Assembly (NCBI GenBank): GCA_024036415.1 | Contig: JAMWET010001661.1 | Span: 2,533,501 to 2,597,500 of the forward strand | Length of the DNA: 64,000 bases | Direction: 5' to 3' | DNA from: Prochilodus magdalenae | Taxonomy: Eukaryota; Chordata; Actinopteri; Characiformes; Prochilodontidae | Shown here: positions 1 through 12,135 of the stretch, one piece after another | Position numbering within the stretch: position 1 is the first letter of the stretch | Layout: every line of letters begins with the position of its first letter | Translations under genes and position numbers: made by a program | Notes under the pieces: model-generated | The model's database searches: none | Seen by the model: only the letters and a program-made list of their open reading frames with translations | Told to the model about the DNA's origin: nothing

Positions 1-529
1 CCATATTCTATATTACATATACCCATATTCTATATTACATACTGTATACCCATATTCTATATTACATATACCCATATTCTATATTACATACTGTATACCC
101 ATATTCTATATTACATATACCCATATTCTATATTACGTATACCCATATTCTATATTACATACAGTATACCCATATTCTATATTACATATACCTATATTCT
201 ATATTACTTATACCCATATTCTATATTACATACAGTCGACCCATATTCTATATTACATATACCCATATTCTATATTACGTATACCCATCTTCTATATTAC
301 ATACAGTATACCCATATTCTATATTACATATACCCATATTCTATATTACATACAGTATACCCATATTCTATATTACATACAGTATACCCATATTCTATAT
401 TACATATACCCATATTCTATATTACATATACCCATATTCTATATTACATACAGTATACCCATATTCTATATTACATATACCCATATTCTATATTACATAT
501 ACCCATATTCTATATTACATATACCCATT
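1..529. repeat. 22/27-bp AT-rich minisatellite
   Basis: Tandem copies of CCATATTCTATATTACATAT followed by AC. A second unit type is 5 bp longer because it carries ACTGTATAC or ACAGTATAC at its end. At the left edge the two unit types alternate (starts at 1, 23, 50, 72, 99), which makes a 49-bp double unit; further right the order is irregular. The array is cut by the window edge, so its full length is unknown. It ends abruptly near 529. Confidence 0.97.
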
Positions 530-1500
530 TTGACGCCATTTCTAGAACACCATGATGGAATACCAGTTATGATTGTTGTTGTTGTGGCTACCAGTATTAT
601 GACTCTATAATGCTTACAGAAGATGCCATGTGACCTCTGTCACAATAAGACTGATCTTTTATGATCTAATAACTGACCCTTCATTATTTGCCATTAAGCG
701 GAAATGGCTCTGGGATCTTATGGGTTAAGTGGACAAGTTATACATGACTGAAGTAAAAACTGTGAAAATCTCCTAATCAACACTGTAAATCCACAAAATG
801 CCAAAATCCAAAAATCTACAAAATGCCAAAATCGTCACATTGTTAAAACCCACAAACAGACAAAAGCCCTCGATCACAAAATCCACAATTTGAGCTAAAT
901 CTACTCAGCATAAACTGCACTAAAACCTGCAGCTAAAAGCAGTGGTTTCTAGTCTGGTTCTGGAGCTGGCCTGGAGCTACTGCACACAGGGCAGCAGAAA
1001 GACAGGACTGGATTCAGAAAGGTTTAATCTTTTTAAGCACATACCAGCTGTAATTACTCTCTGTCCCAATTCCTAATGATTCAACCAGCTCCTGTAACTC
1101 CTAAGCTGTTTCTGGAAGCTGTGAGACTGCCTTGTAATGTGAGGGTCAGTATGTTCATTGTGTCGGTACTCACTGGACTGATGTCTCACTCGGTAACCTG
1201 CTCCACGTTTCTTACCCTGACATAATCTACTTCATCTTCACATACAAGTGCTGTGTAAGAAGAAGGCCCGTTAAATATACATCACCTTCTCAGAAAACAT
1301 ACAGCTGTTTCTGATTTGATCTATAATTAGAGTCCAGCAGAGACTATCACCCGCCTTAAGCTCATACTGAACTTCCCCCTTGCTCTATATCTCCCATCCT
1401 GTATGTGTTCTGCCATGTGCCCTGTATTTGTTCTTTACAGTGTCTCCCCCTTACTTTTAACTTTAGAGAGGTGCTGGTGTTTAACTCGTTTCTTTACTCT
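530..1500. other. Non-coding single-copy sequence
   Basis: No open frame of note and no recognised repeat apart from a local duplication of CACAAAATGCCAAAATC-like text around 795-835. The right part passes gradually into the 55-bp array. Confidence 0.6.
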
Positions 1501-2195
1501 GCTCTGTCCTTGTGCTCTTACAGAGGTTTCCTGCTTAGTCTTGGTTCCCCTCAGTGGTTCTTCTTCATGCTTTTAGAAGGTTCTCCTCTTGAATCTTAGT
1601 TCTCCTCCATGGTTCCATTAGGGAGTTTTTCCTTTGACTCTTGGTTCTACCTGGTGGCTCCTCCTTATGCTTGTAGGGAGTTATTCCTTATGGCTTGGTT
1701 CTTCTTAGCGGTTCTTAATCATGCTTTTAGGAAGTTTTTCTTTTTGAGTCTCAGTACCTCTCAGTGTTTCTTCCGCAAGCTCGTAGAGAATTTTTCATTT
1801 TGAGCCTTGGTTCCTCTTAGTGGTTCTTCTTTGGGCTGTTAGGGTTTTTCCTTGAGTCTTGGTTCTTCCCTGTGGGTTTTCCGCATGGTTTTAGGGAATT
1901 TTCCCCTTGAGTCTCAGTTCTTCCCTGTGGGTTTTCCACATGGTTTTAGGGAATTTTCCCCTTGAGGCTCAGTTCTTCCCTGTGGGTTTTCTGCATGGTT
2001 TTAGGGAATTTTCCCCTTGAGTCTCAGTTCCTCCCTGTGGGTTTTCCGCATGGTTTTAGGGAATTTTCCCCCTGAGTCTTGGTTCCTCTCAGTGGGTTTT
2101 TCTCATGCTCTTATGGAGTTTTTCCGTCTGAGTCTCAGTTCCTTTCAGTGGGTCTTCCTCATGGTTTTAGGGAGCTTTATTTCTCCCCCTGTGAC
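1500..2195. repeat. 55-bp degenerate minisatellite
   Basis: The core GTGGGTTTTCCGCATGG recurs at 1872, 1927, 1982, 2037, 2092 and 2148, at steps of 55, 55, 55, 55 and 56 bp. Older, more diverged copies begin near 1554, 1609, 1654, 1708, 1764 and 1820. The best conserved copies lie at about 1870-2095, so expansion there is most recent. Because 55 is not a multiple of 3, short frames opened by these copies are not protein repeats. Confidence 0.93.
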
Positions 2196-2988
2196 ACTCA
2201 TTAAGGAGCTGTGCCTGCATTTCTGGATTAAAGCAGCTTTAGGACAATGACTGTTGGAGAAAGGCCCATACAAATTCTAGTTGAGCTGGAAAAAAATCAA
2301 TGTTATATTCAATGTGGCGTAACCGTGTTGTGTTCAGTGGAACATGCAGAGGTTCTTGTTCAAGTGCAGCGTTTGGGTTGGAGAAGAAGAATAAAGTGAT
2401 GTATTGTGTTTGAAGTGTTAGCGTCTCTCCAGCCGTAGAATTGAAGCTCCAAACGCAGCGAGGCTCTGCTGATCACAGCTCATCATTTGTCAGTGTAATT
2501 AGAAATTAGAAGTTGCAGTGGCAGTCTCTCGCTCGGTCTCTGTGCTCCACTCCAGCGGGATAATGAAGCTGGCAGGACTGCGGCTCGTTTCAGAGACGTG
2601 GAGCTCATTAGTGTCAGGACTGTAATGGTCTTCTGTCTCTCTGAAATGGAGGATGAGGATTAATACCATCACCACTATAGCGCATGCAGGACAGGCCACT
2701 TTTTGGGTGCTTCTATAAAACAAAAAAATGGAAAGCTTATTGACAGACCGGCTGAAGCTTGTACTCACTGAAGCACTTACGCGCTCACTAACCGTCCAAA
2801 TATTTTGTCAGTTCAATTTGAAAAAACTACTTTATGTGGTAACAAGTAGTTTAGCTGACTCAAACTAATTACAGTATATAGATTTAAATCAAAATAAATA
2901 AATTACATCATCAATTTAATCAGCCTTAAAAACACAACGTCGGAATAAAATCTAGAGTCTTGCTAGAGTGGCAGTGCGCTCCCACCAT
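2196..2988. other. Non-coding single-copy sequence
   Basis: No gene or mobile element recognised. The stretch near 2440-2680 has balanced composition and a TAATTAGAAATTAG motif, the kind of texture seen in conserved non-coding DNA, but nothing here proves it. Confidence 0.5.
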
Positions 2989-3190
2989 CTTGATCGTTTG
3001 GTGTTAGGTGGTCAGGATAGCTGTCTTAACTCCCTGTCATCTCAATCTATTGGTGTTAAGTGGTTGGGATAGCTGTCTTAACTCTTCCCCCTGTTGATCG
3101 TTTGGGATTCAGTGGTCAGGGTGGCTGTCTTAACTCCACGTCCTCTTGATCGTTTGGGGTTCAGTGGTCAGGATAGCTGTCTCTATTAGA
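2989..3190. repeat. 52-bp tandem repeat, four copies
   Basis: Units start with TTGATCGTTTGG or a variant at about 2991, 3043, 3095 and 3147 (52-bp steps). Each contains GGTCAGGATAGCTGTCTTAA or a close variant. The last copy is truncated after the GATAGCTGTCT motif. Confidence 0.93.
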
Positions 3191-4014
3191 GCATGCTGAG
3201 CGCTTTGAGGGGTAGGGCTTAAAGACGCTGGAGCTCTAAAAGAGTGTTTCAGACTGAGTGTAAATAGAGATATAGTTATACAGTATGAGAAAAGTTTTGT
3301 TTTTGGTACGACTGAAGCAGGTACAGTAAATCTGTTGTAGTAGAACTATGAACAAAATAGGTCCCCCTTAAAGGCTCCCTGTCATGGAATCTTCCTTTTG
3401 TTTTTGGAAAAATTGATGAGGCGCTCACTGCCAAGGCTTTAAAACAATGAAAAGCCACAAGATTATAAGTCTGTTTTATTGGTGTATTGTTTTAGCATCA
3501 TGGCTGTCTCGCTATGTGCTGGTAGAGGCTGAAAAATATAATATAATATAAACATTATCCAGATCTGCTTTGCTCTGCATTAGGCTTTATCTCAGTTATA
3601 GACTCCAGCAGGGTACTTTTCCAGATATTCCTTACTCTTGTTTTTTACCTTAAGAGTATCTTTAAAATGTCGGAGGATTATTTAGACTTTCTTTTCTAGA
3701 GAGTGTTATGCCGCTTCTACCACCAGTCTTGAATAAGCGGGGCTGGTTTAATCATGGGTCCTCCTCATAGCTCTATTAAGGTCTCACTGTCACATCTCCA
3801 ACTCATTAGATCTTAATATAGATTCCTGTTTAGCGCTTAGCCCTTCTAATATCGTTGCGTGGATCTAGATCAGGGTGGTTATGTCGGGACTCAAACGACT
3901 CTATGGTCGGTTGGATGCTCCTAGCTGGTCATACTAGGGCTAGTCTCTATTAGGAGCATCTGGGCACTCTGCTATGTGGCTAGCTCATTTATGGTAGATA
4001 GCCTCTGACGTTCT
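3191..4014. other. Non-coding single-copy sequence
   Basis: No gene recognised. A short ATATAATATAAT tract lies near 3537-3550. Confidence 0.55.
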
Positions 4015-6005
4015 CTCATTTAGCTATTTGGCTGCTTTTAACCGCGATCACAACTCATTTAGTATATTTAGCTCTGCCGAACTCAATTCTTGTGTATTTG
4101 CTCTTCTAGATCCCCCCCCTGTCACATCTCTAATCAGCCTAGTATGTGTTCTTGACAAACAAGATTTCTAATCTCCTTATTAGTGACTTGCTTAACTCTT
4201 CAACAGGTTATAGCACAAATCTCTAGCTCTTCTACACTAAGGGTTCTCATTGTAACTTATTCTAACTCATACTTTAGTTCTTCCCCTGATCCATCTTAGC
4301 TTCTCTCTATATACTCCTTCTCATCTCATTTAGCTCTTAGCTCTTCTAACTGTTCTAGCTCATTTAGCTTTTAGCTCTTCTAACTCTTCTAGCTCATTTA
4401 GCTCTTACTAACTCTTCTAGTCATTTAGGCTCAGGTTAGCTCTCTAACTGTTCCTAGCTTCACTTAGCATCCCTTCTAACTACTTCTAAAAGTACTCATT
4501 TACACAACATTCTTTAAGTCCTCATACGTCTAGCTCATGAATCTTGGCTCGTGTACGGTCCTTCGTAAATTCTCGTGTTTTAAGCTATTTAGCTCTTAGT
4601 CTATCATATCTAGACTCGTTCTAGCTCATGTTGACGCTCTAAACTCTATATAATATCGTACATACCCAGTAGCTCAATTAGCCTGCATTAGCTCTTCTAA
4701 CGTCTCTTCCTAGCTCATTTAAGCTCTCTAGCTCTTATAACTCTTCTAGTCTCATTTAGCTCTTAGACTATCTCCTTAAGCCTCGTACTATTGTTCTAGG
4801 ATCCCATTTGAGCTCACTTAAGCAATCTTCAACATCTCTTCTAGCCTCATTTAGCTCGTTAGACCTTTTAACTCTTCTAGCTCATTTACCACGTCTTCTA
4901 GCTCTTCTAACTCTTCTAGCACTCAGCCCGCTTTAGCTCTTCTAACTCTTCTAAGCTCGATTTAGCTCTAGCTCTTCTACATGACTAGCTCATTCATAGC
5001 TCTACAGAGCTTCGTATTCTTCTAACTGTTCTAGCTCATTTAGCTTTTAGCTCTTCTAACTCTTCTAGCTCATTTAGCTCTGTCATAAACTGTTACTAAG
5101 CGTCATTTCGAGTATACTTCAGTCTCTTCTAGCTCTTTCTAGCTTACTAGCTTTTAGCATCTTCTAACTCTTCTAGCTCATTTAGCTCTATTTATCTCTT
5201 AGTGTCACTTGGCTCTTAGCGTCTTCTAGCTCATTTAGCTCTTAAGCTCTAGACTAACTCTTCTAGCTCAACCTGCTTTAGGGTCGGCTACATGTTTAGC
5301 TCATTTAGCTCTTCTAGGCTCTTACTAACTCTTCTAGCTCATTCTTAGCTCATATTGGATCCGCTAGCTCTTCTAACTGTTCTCTAGCTCCATTTAGCTG
5401 CTTAGCTCGTTCTAACTGTTTCTAGCTCTATGTTAGCTCTTTAACTCCTTAGCTCGTTTACTAATCTCTTCTAGCTCTTTAGCGACTTAGTTAGTTCTAG
5501 AGGCTTCTAACTCTTCTAGCTCATTTAGCTCTTAGCTCTTCTAACTCTTCTAGCTCATTTAGCTCTTAGCTCTTCTAACTCTTCTAGCTCATTTAGCTTT
5601 TAGCTCTTCTAACTCTTCTAGCTCATTTAGCTCTTAGCTCTTCTAACTGTTCTAGCTCATTTAGCTCTTAGCTCTTCTAACTCTTCTAGCTCATTTAGCT
5701 CTTAGCTCTTCTAACTAGTCTAGCTCATTGAGCTCCTAGCTTTCTAACTCTTCTAGCTCATTTAGCTCTTAGCTCTTCTAACTCGTCTAGCTCATTGAGC
5801 TATTCTTTTGTTTTTTAGCTCTTCTGACTGGTTTAGCTCTTTTAGTTCTTTTAACTAGCTCTTTTCTTGCTCTTCTAGAACTTACTTCCCAGTTAGATCT
5901 TCTATCTTATTTACCTTGTTTAGATTTTAGTACTCCTTTAGCTCATATTGCTCTTTTATCTGTTGTATCTCTTTACCTCTTCCTGCACTTCTAGCTCTTC
6001 TACAA
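4015..6005. repeat. 34-bp minisatellite, partly indel-scrambled
   Basis: The unit is TAGCTCTTCTAACTCTTC followed by TAGCTCATTTAGCTCT. From 5510 to 5800 the period is exactly 34 bp (for example TCATTT at 5521, 5555 and 5589) with few changes. From about 4400 to 5500 the same words recur but are broken by frequent one- to three-base insertions and deletions that keep no period. The left edge (4015-4320) and right edge (5800-6005) fade into diverged copies. See the finding on possible assembly error. Confidence 0.95.
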
Positions 6006-6395
6006 TAAAAAAAATGTAAGACCAGATAAACTTCTAGCTTAATGCTCTACTGGCTGGTGTTGCTGTGCTGTAGTTGTTGATATGGAGCTGATGTCACTGA
6101 CCCCTCTTTAACTAATTAAAAAAAAGACTTCCACTGTACAGAAGAACACGGCATATCTCTATAAACTATCAAACCTTTTCATTTAATTTGTATCCACTCA
6201 GAGCTCTCCCAGCATGATCAAAATCAATAATGTGATTGGAGACTGCATGTCTGCGGCCAGATCGATGGAAAGCATTGCCAACCCATCGCCAACCCATTGC
6301 TCTATTAATGGAAATCAAACATTGATCCGGTGTAATTGTGATGTACTTACAATAACAGCACCAGAACGGGGGGGTGGGGGGCATTGATTTTACTG
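6006..6395. other. Non-coding sequence before GA tract
   Basis: AT-rich sequence without gene signals; a direct CCAACCCATYGC duplication occurs near 6279-6300. A run of G with one T lies at 6368-6380. Confidence 0.5.
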
Positions 6396-6460
6396 AAAGA
6401 GAAAGAGAGAAGAGAGAAAGAGAGAAAAGAGAAAGAGAGAGAGAGAAAGAGAGAAGGAGA
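6396..6460. repeat. Purine (GA/GAAA) microsatellite
   Basis: An almost pure purine run of GAGA and GAAAGA words. The overlapping minus-strand frames rich in Ser, Leu and Phe are by-products of this tract, not genes. Confidence 0.95.
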
Positions 6461-7590
6461 GCAGATGGTGATAATGAAACTATCACACGGTGAGATGTTT
6501 TGCTCTTTTTCAGCAGGATAGCATGGTGCACTTCCTGTACACTTCCTCGTTTCTCTGTAGTGTGCACCAAGCTGCTTTGACTGCATTTGTAAATGACTTT
6601 ATTAGGACCCCTTGTGTGCACTGCCATTTTGATAGGACTGGGTTTATATATATATTTACACATTGGTGCTGATTGGATATCTGACATGCCTATCAAACCA
6701 GAAATAAGCAAATCTCAAAGCTCACTGCTGATCATTCTGACCAAATCACATGGTTTTATGTTCGAACATCTCAAATACATATCCCTGAATGATATCTCTG
6801 TATTTCTGGCCAGTTACATGAATTTGGAGTTATATGAAAAGACGAAAGGTTAGTGCTGAAAGAAAGTGCCACACGCACTGAAATAAATACAGTTAATGCC
6901 AATGACTCTTCCAGGTACTCTTTTTATGACTCTTTCATAACCCTCTGTCATAAACATCTTATATTCTCCACCCAGAGTCCACACTGCTCACCTTGCCTCA
7001 TAAACATTTATCCATTAACAGTAATAAAGCATGTTTGCTATTACAAATGTTAGCAGTTTTAGGAACCTTACCAGATTTCATTCCAGTGCCATGGCCTCAT
7101 CTCATCTATGACAGATCATACCCTAGATCATACCCTCGCTTTCATGGAAAAATATGTGTAAACCTGTGTAAACCATTTTAAACAGCTTATGTGTGGATCA
7201 GATTACTCATATTTAGCCCAGTTGTTAGCTCAATCAAAGAAAAGTAAAGTGGCTTCTGGGCTGCCCCACAACAGCCCTAAGGAAAGTGTAGCATGTCAGA
7301 GTTTTTGTATTTTTCCACCTAGTTTGTCTTTTATCTCCTATGATGCTTTAGCTGCTGCTGGCCAGTGGGTGGACAAAGTACTTCCTGGAGCATGTATGTA
7401 GACATAGTGAGTAATAAGGGATGTTTCTGTTGCCACAGTTTACATACATCACAATAACACCCCCTCAGAAATGAACAGTGCTACAACACGAAGCAGCGCC
7501 AAAACACGTTACCAAAATGCTAACAACTGAGCGCTAATCAGCTGTATGTAAACCATTGTTATTGACAGGTTAACACATTCAATACATTTC
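6461..7590. other. Non-coding single-copy sequence
   Basis: Only short overlapping open frames with no recognisable domain. No repeat family identified. Confidence 0.5.
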
Positions 7591-7990
7591 TTATGTATTT
7601 GGTTGACCAGAGTCAAATGTGTAATGTTGCCAGTCTCCTGACTCTTTATGCCACGAACAGACTGACACACCCCATTGTTGACATTCAGCGAGCTGTGATG
7701 CACTCCATGAGTCATACTGCTAATGCGAGCACCATTGGCAGATGGCTGTATGACGCAGGTACAACAACAGCCCTTAACACCACGTCAACATCACCAAAGA
7801 TTGCAATGGTGTCATGCCAGACTGTTATGGGTTGGTTCAGAATGGCAGGCGGTCATGTTCAGTAAAGTCCTGCTTTTGTCTTGGTGGAGATGAGCAACAA
7901 GTCGGTGTGTGAAGCCAGTGTAGTCAGCACCAAGATGAACGGTTGGTTGTCATGCATCACATGTCCAGAAGACCTGGTGTCCCTCCACCT
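7590..7990 (+). pseudogene. Tc1/mariner-type transposase relic (family A, copy 1)
   Basis: A plus-strand frame carries DIQRAVMHSMSHTANASTIG followed by RWLYDAG, the helix-turn-helix side of a Tc1/mariner-type transposase. Near 7865-7980 a different frame would read CFCLGGDEQQVGV, a stop, then QHQDERLVVMHHMSRRPGV, matching the start of the DDE domain (F-C-L-G-G-D-x-x-R-x-x-V). The frame changes, at least one stop and the loss of the middle and C-terminal parts make it inactive. The same text recurs at 33.6 kb, at 39.98-40.51 kb with terminal repeats, and in reverse around 46.7/50.2 kb. I could not find terminal repeats for this copy. Confidence 0.7.
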
Positions 7991-9597
7991 CCAAATATGT
8001 GGTTTAGGTTAGAAAGATCTTGAACCAGGCTTTTATGTGCGTATGCCGGAGTCTGCATAAGAGTTTGTTGGACTTTCCTGTGATGTATGAATTTTCCTGA
8101 ATGCTTCGCAAACATATGGTGGGGTAAATTAATATCTGGCAACATGAGCCAAAATGTGCCACGATCCTTTCGCTCAGTACAGGTTCCATCAGGCGTTGTG
8201 ATGGCATGCGGTATCGACTGTGCGGAAGTATCTGATTCATTTAATGGGTTCATTTTTCGTGGAAAACCCAGCAGGCAGAACCGACTGTACTATTGACACA
8301 CTTCAGCCTGAATTATAAAGTGCACTACGCAGCGATTGCTTTCAAAAATCAATGATTTCAGAAGCTTTTAATGGCTTTATTGAACACATCACTCGGGCGC
8401 TGCGGCGAAGGCCTAAAATATCAAAGAGGCGAAATGTTTCAATCAGTAGAGCTTGCGGTCGCACCACAACGCCGCTGTCACTTTATATCATCATCACCGC
8501 CGTAATCAAACGCTGCAGAATGGCTGTGGGTAATCTCTCTTATTATATTTCTCTGACTGGAGCACGCAGACATGATTATCTTTTTACTCATAAGGTGACC
8601 TCATTCAATTAAAGGAGAAGTACTGAAGGACACGGAATCAATGGAGAACCAGAACCAATTAAAAAGCAGCTAATTGCAGATGCATTTTTAAGTGGATTGA
8701 CTAAGAGGCCATCAATAACAACAGTTCCTGCCAAGGAAATTATGCAGGAGAGAAACTGGAGATATTCAGATCGGAGGCCCATATCTCTTCCGAGGAAACG
8801 TGCTGACTACTGCAAAGATCTGAATGCTGTCCGATTCGGAAGGCTTTAAAAGACTCGCTGTGTTGAGGTCCACCAAACGGCTGGACGGTTATGAGGACTG
8901 ACATCTGAGTGGCTGTTTTATGAAGATCTTTCAGCTTTTCCGAGAGCTCTATAAGTGGATTCGAGTTCAGCAACACAATGAGACGGACGCTATTCTTCAA
9001 GACTCGCACTGATTGGAATGGACGTCCCGCTTTTAAACTAATATGGACTAAACTCTTCTGACAGTGGTCACTGATCTTCCTCCACTTTCAGCTTCAGCAG
9101 TATATCAATCTGTTTCAGACACACTGGAGTTGTTAGAAGTTACTGAAACTGTCGAAAGTGTTTGAGGAACATTATTTTGCCTCCACTGGACACCATACAA
9201 AAACTCCCTGTGTTCTCTGCTACCTTTAAAACTACTAAGTCTTTTTGACTGCCACGGCAGGCTCTCTGCTTTAAACATTTAAGAAAGCCCATTCTTACTG
9301 CGAAAAGCTACCATCAAGTAGAATTGCCACTCAGCGCCTGGAACATTTTTCACCACTATAACAAAACTGTGCATTTCCAAAATGGCCATGTTGTAATATC
9401 AGGGAGAAATGTTCATGGTCTGAATATTTTAATGTTCTTAACTTTATACAACTGTAAAGTCCGGTTCCCACCACAATCTTCACACTCTCCATCTCTTTAA
9501 CTCCCTCAGAAGTTCCTGACTGGCTGAATAAGAGGCATTAGGGTATGGTCAGCCTACAGGCACATCAGATTTGTTTCTGAAATAAGATTTCTGGCTG
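7991..9597. other. Non-coding sequence
   Basis: No gene recognised. Short open frames on both strands near 7957-8296 overlap each other and show no domain. The section 8360-8640 has a GC-richer, complex texture. The first part may still belong to the neighbouring transposon relic. Confidence 0.45.
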
Positions 9598-10570
9598 TGT
9601 TTAGACTGCCACCCCAGATCAATCAGGTATATCCAGATTGTGTCCATAATGATTTTTCATACTCCAAGCAGCAAAAAAACCCCACATGAAATCCGTTTTT
9701 TGCAACTCAGATCCAAACCACAATTGAAGGTTCTTTGAAATGCGATTCCAATCGGATTTCTACAGATGCGATTGGATGCTCTGTCTGCACAAATTGCATT
9801 TCAGAGGGCCTTTTGTGTCACTCACATCGCAACAACAATGGCAGAGTCAAATCCAGAGTTTCAGAAGTGCTGGGAATCAAGTGCCAAAGAGAAAAGGCCG
9901 TGACTTGACAGAGCAATTGTTCAGAGAGCAAAACAATGCACATCAGTCTCTCCTGCATCCACGTAGGAACCGTGTAACAAGTAAGGCTGTGTAGTTACTA
10001 ATGCCTTCATCTTTACCACACCAGCGCATGCAGATAGGTTGGTGATGTCTGGACACACAAGTCTAGTCAGTTACAAATAACAGTGTGGGCAGTCGTCTTA
10101 AAAGACCTGTGAAACAAATCCCATTTACTTGCAGTCTGTCTGCACTGTCAGGCACGTGTTCAGACTGCAGGCCAAATTGAATTTGTTTTCTTAAATCAGA
10201 TGTTTTTGGGATGCCTGTGCACGCTATTATTTACAGGCGATCAGATCAGACTTGTGTGTCCAGACAGCACTAACCCCTTTTGAATTGGTTCCTTTGGTAG
10301 CAGTGTCAGTAACTATGTAGCAAATCCCAGCATTTCTGTCACTTTAGATTTCAAATGGCCTCTGTTTGTCAAGTTGCAATTGACAAAAGGCCCTTTGAAA
10401 TCTGATTTGAGCAGCCCGAGCATCCAGGCTGAGATGCATCTGTAAATATTCGGACTGAAACTTCACCTCAGCCCACCGCTATGTGATTTTTGCTGTCCAG
10501 ATTATGAAATGTCAATCTGAACACAATCTGGACATGCCACAAATGTGATTTGAACTGGCAGTCTGAACAA
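9598..10570. mobile_element. Foldback DNA element with long inverted arms
   Basis: The two ends are inverted copies. The left end TGTTTAGACTGCC (9598-9610) pairs with GGCAGTCTGAACA (10558-10570). CCAGATTGTGT (9632-9642) pairs with ACACAATCTGG (about 10521-10531). CAGAGGGCCTTTTGT (9803-9817) pairs with ACAAAAGGCCCTTTG (10383-10397). Arms are thus roughly 190-220 bp each. A second inverted pair lies inside: TCTGGACACACAAGTC (about 10048) against GACTTGTGTGTCCAGA (about 10240), so a related element may be nested. No transposase frame is visible. A TTAA lies just right of the right end, but no matching target duplication was found on the left. Confidence 0.75.
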
Positions 10571-12135
10571 GACCTTAATCCTAGGTAAAATCCAGGTTGG
10601 AGCGAAACTGTTGGGTTGGTGACCACTGCTGTACATATTAATGTAATGTAACCTTTCTGTTTCTGTTGTTTCCTTTAGTTGTGAGACATGTGGTTATGGT
10701 TTCTATCTCCATTTAAGATGCTAACTAGAACAGCATGAAGCTGGTTGTGGTGTAGTTGCCTAGCTTGTGGATTAACAGCCCCACTCATCACAGAAAGCAG
10801 TTCACTGTCACTTTAACTTAACATTGAGTCATTATCTTCTCAACTTGTTCCAGTAATGATTCTGTTAGCTTGAATAAAAAAACTTAACTGCTAAGCCAAT
10901 GCTACTTCTACATCCAGCCTTCATAATTAATAACATGGCGATCGTTAAAAGGCGCATGGTGAGGTGGCATAGAGGGATGGGTCTAAAGAGGTGTGCTGCC
11001 TGATTAAAAAGGTGCTGTTCTATGCATTGCTAAAGTTGGTGTTTTTTTTTTTATATAAATGTCTACATGTTTAATGTGTTCTTTTGTATAGGGGTTGGTT
11101 ATGAACTCATTCATGTGCCTTTTTGCTAGTTCCTTCAATAACAGCTGTTCTCCGGGCAGCCGTTACAATACTCATTAACATTTAGCAACCATTTATTTAA
11201 CACTGTCCACCTTACTTTTTACGTGACCACTGTGTTTTGTGATTGGATGAGAGATCAGATGGCTGAGACATCTGGTTAGGGGAAAGAAGTGTTGTCTAAC
11301 AATTTGCAACATGTGTTTATTTATGTTTTGTCAGTTTATATGTCGCTGAGGCATTTAAGACACTTGTCAGGTACGGAAAATGAGTACAGATAGCTAGCCG
11401 TGCTGAGGGAACTGTTATGAGAGTGTAAATGATCTGTGCCAAACTGCGTTTGGATGACTAAACTGAGGAGCAGCTACTCAGTACAGTTCATGCGCAGAAC
11501 TGTTCAGGCCTATGGCAGAAAAGAGGCTTAAATCAGCCGCTGCATCATCACTCTGCTGTAAGTTGGAGGAAAAGCCATCCTTAACAACAAAATGAAGATC
11601 TTCCAACTCACCTGGTTACTGGGCTATGTTGCCTGTTTATCCACCAGTATGAGCTGTTTGTTTTCTGACCTTCTTTGCGTAGGATTGCCGCAGTTCAATG
11701 CAGTGTTCTGGGCCTTTTGGATTGCCTGTTGTTCTCTCTCTGTGGTTTCTGGATTTTTCAATTTTTTGACTATTCTTTTGATGTCCCATCTGATTACTGA
11801 TTGCTGTATTCTGGTACTGACCCTGGACTGTGTTTTTGGACTGGCCATTCAGTATTAAAGCCTCTAACGTTTTATCTGCACGCATTTGGCCTTGTCTGGC
11901 ATATTACTGTTTACACTTAATTCGCTGTTTACTGCATTAGCTGAAGGACTGAGAACCAAGTATAACATAAAGGGGGGTCTGGATATATAATAATCTCTCT
12001 GACCCCTGAATGTCTCAGCATCTGTATTGGCTGCTGTAGTGACTGCTACAGTGCAGTGAGTAGTGAATATTTCTTACTGTCTGTGACTCTTCTAATCAAG
12101 CTGAATTTCCTGCAGTTATCTAATAAAAGATGTTC
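10571..12135. other. Non-coding single-copy sequence
   Basis: No recognised gene. An 88-residue hydrophobic frame (11592-11858) overlaps an open frame on the other strand and has no homologue I recognise. A short T-run lies at 11041-11052. Confidence 0.5.

Noticed and set aside
1870..2100. TTTTAGGG words as telomeric repeat
   Set aside because: They occur once per 55-bp unit, not as tandem TTAGGG.
6169..6711. Minus-strand frame of 180 residues
   Set aside because: Its middle is the translation of the GA microsatellite and the ends have no domain; a second frame over the same tract is also open.
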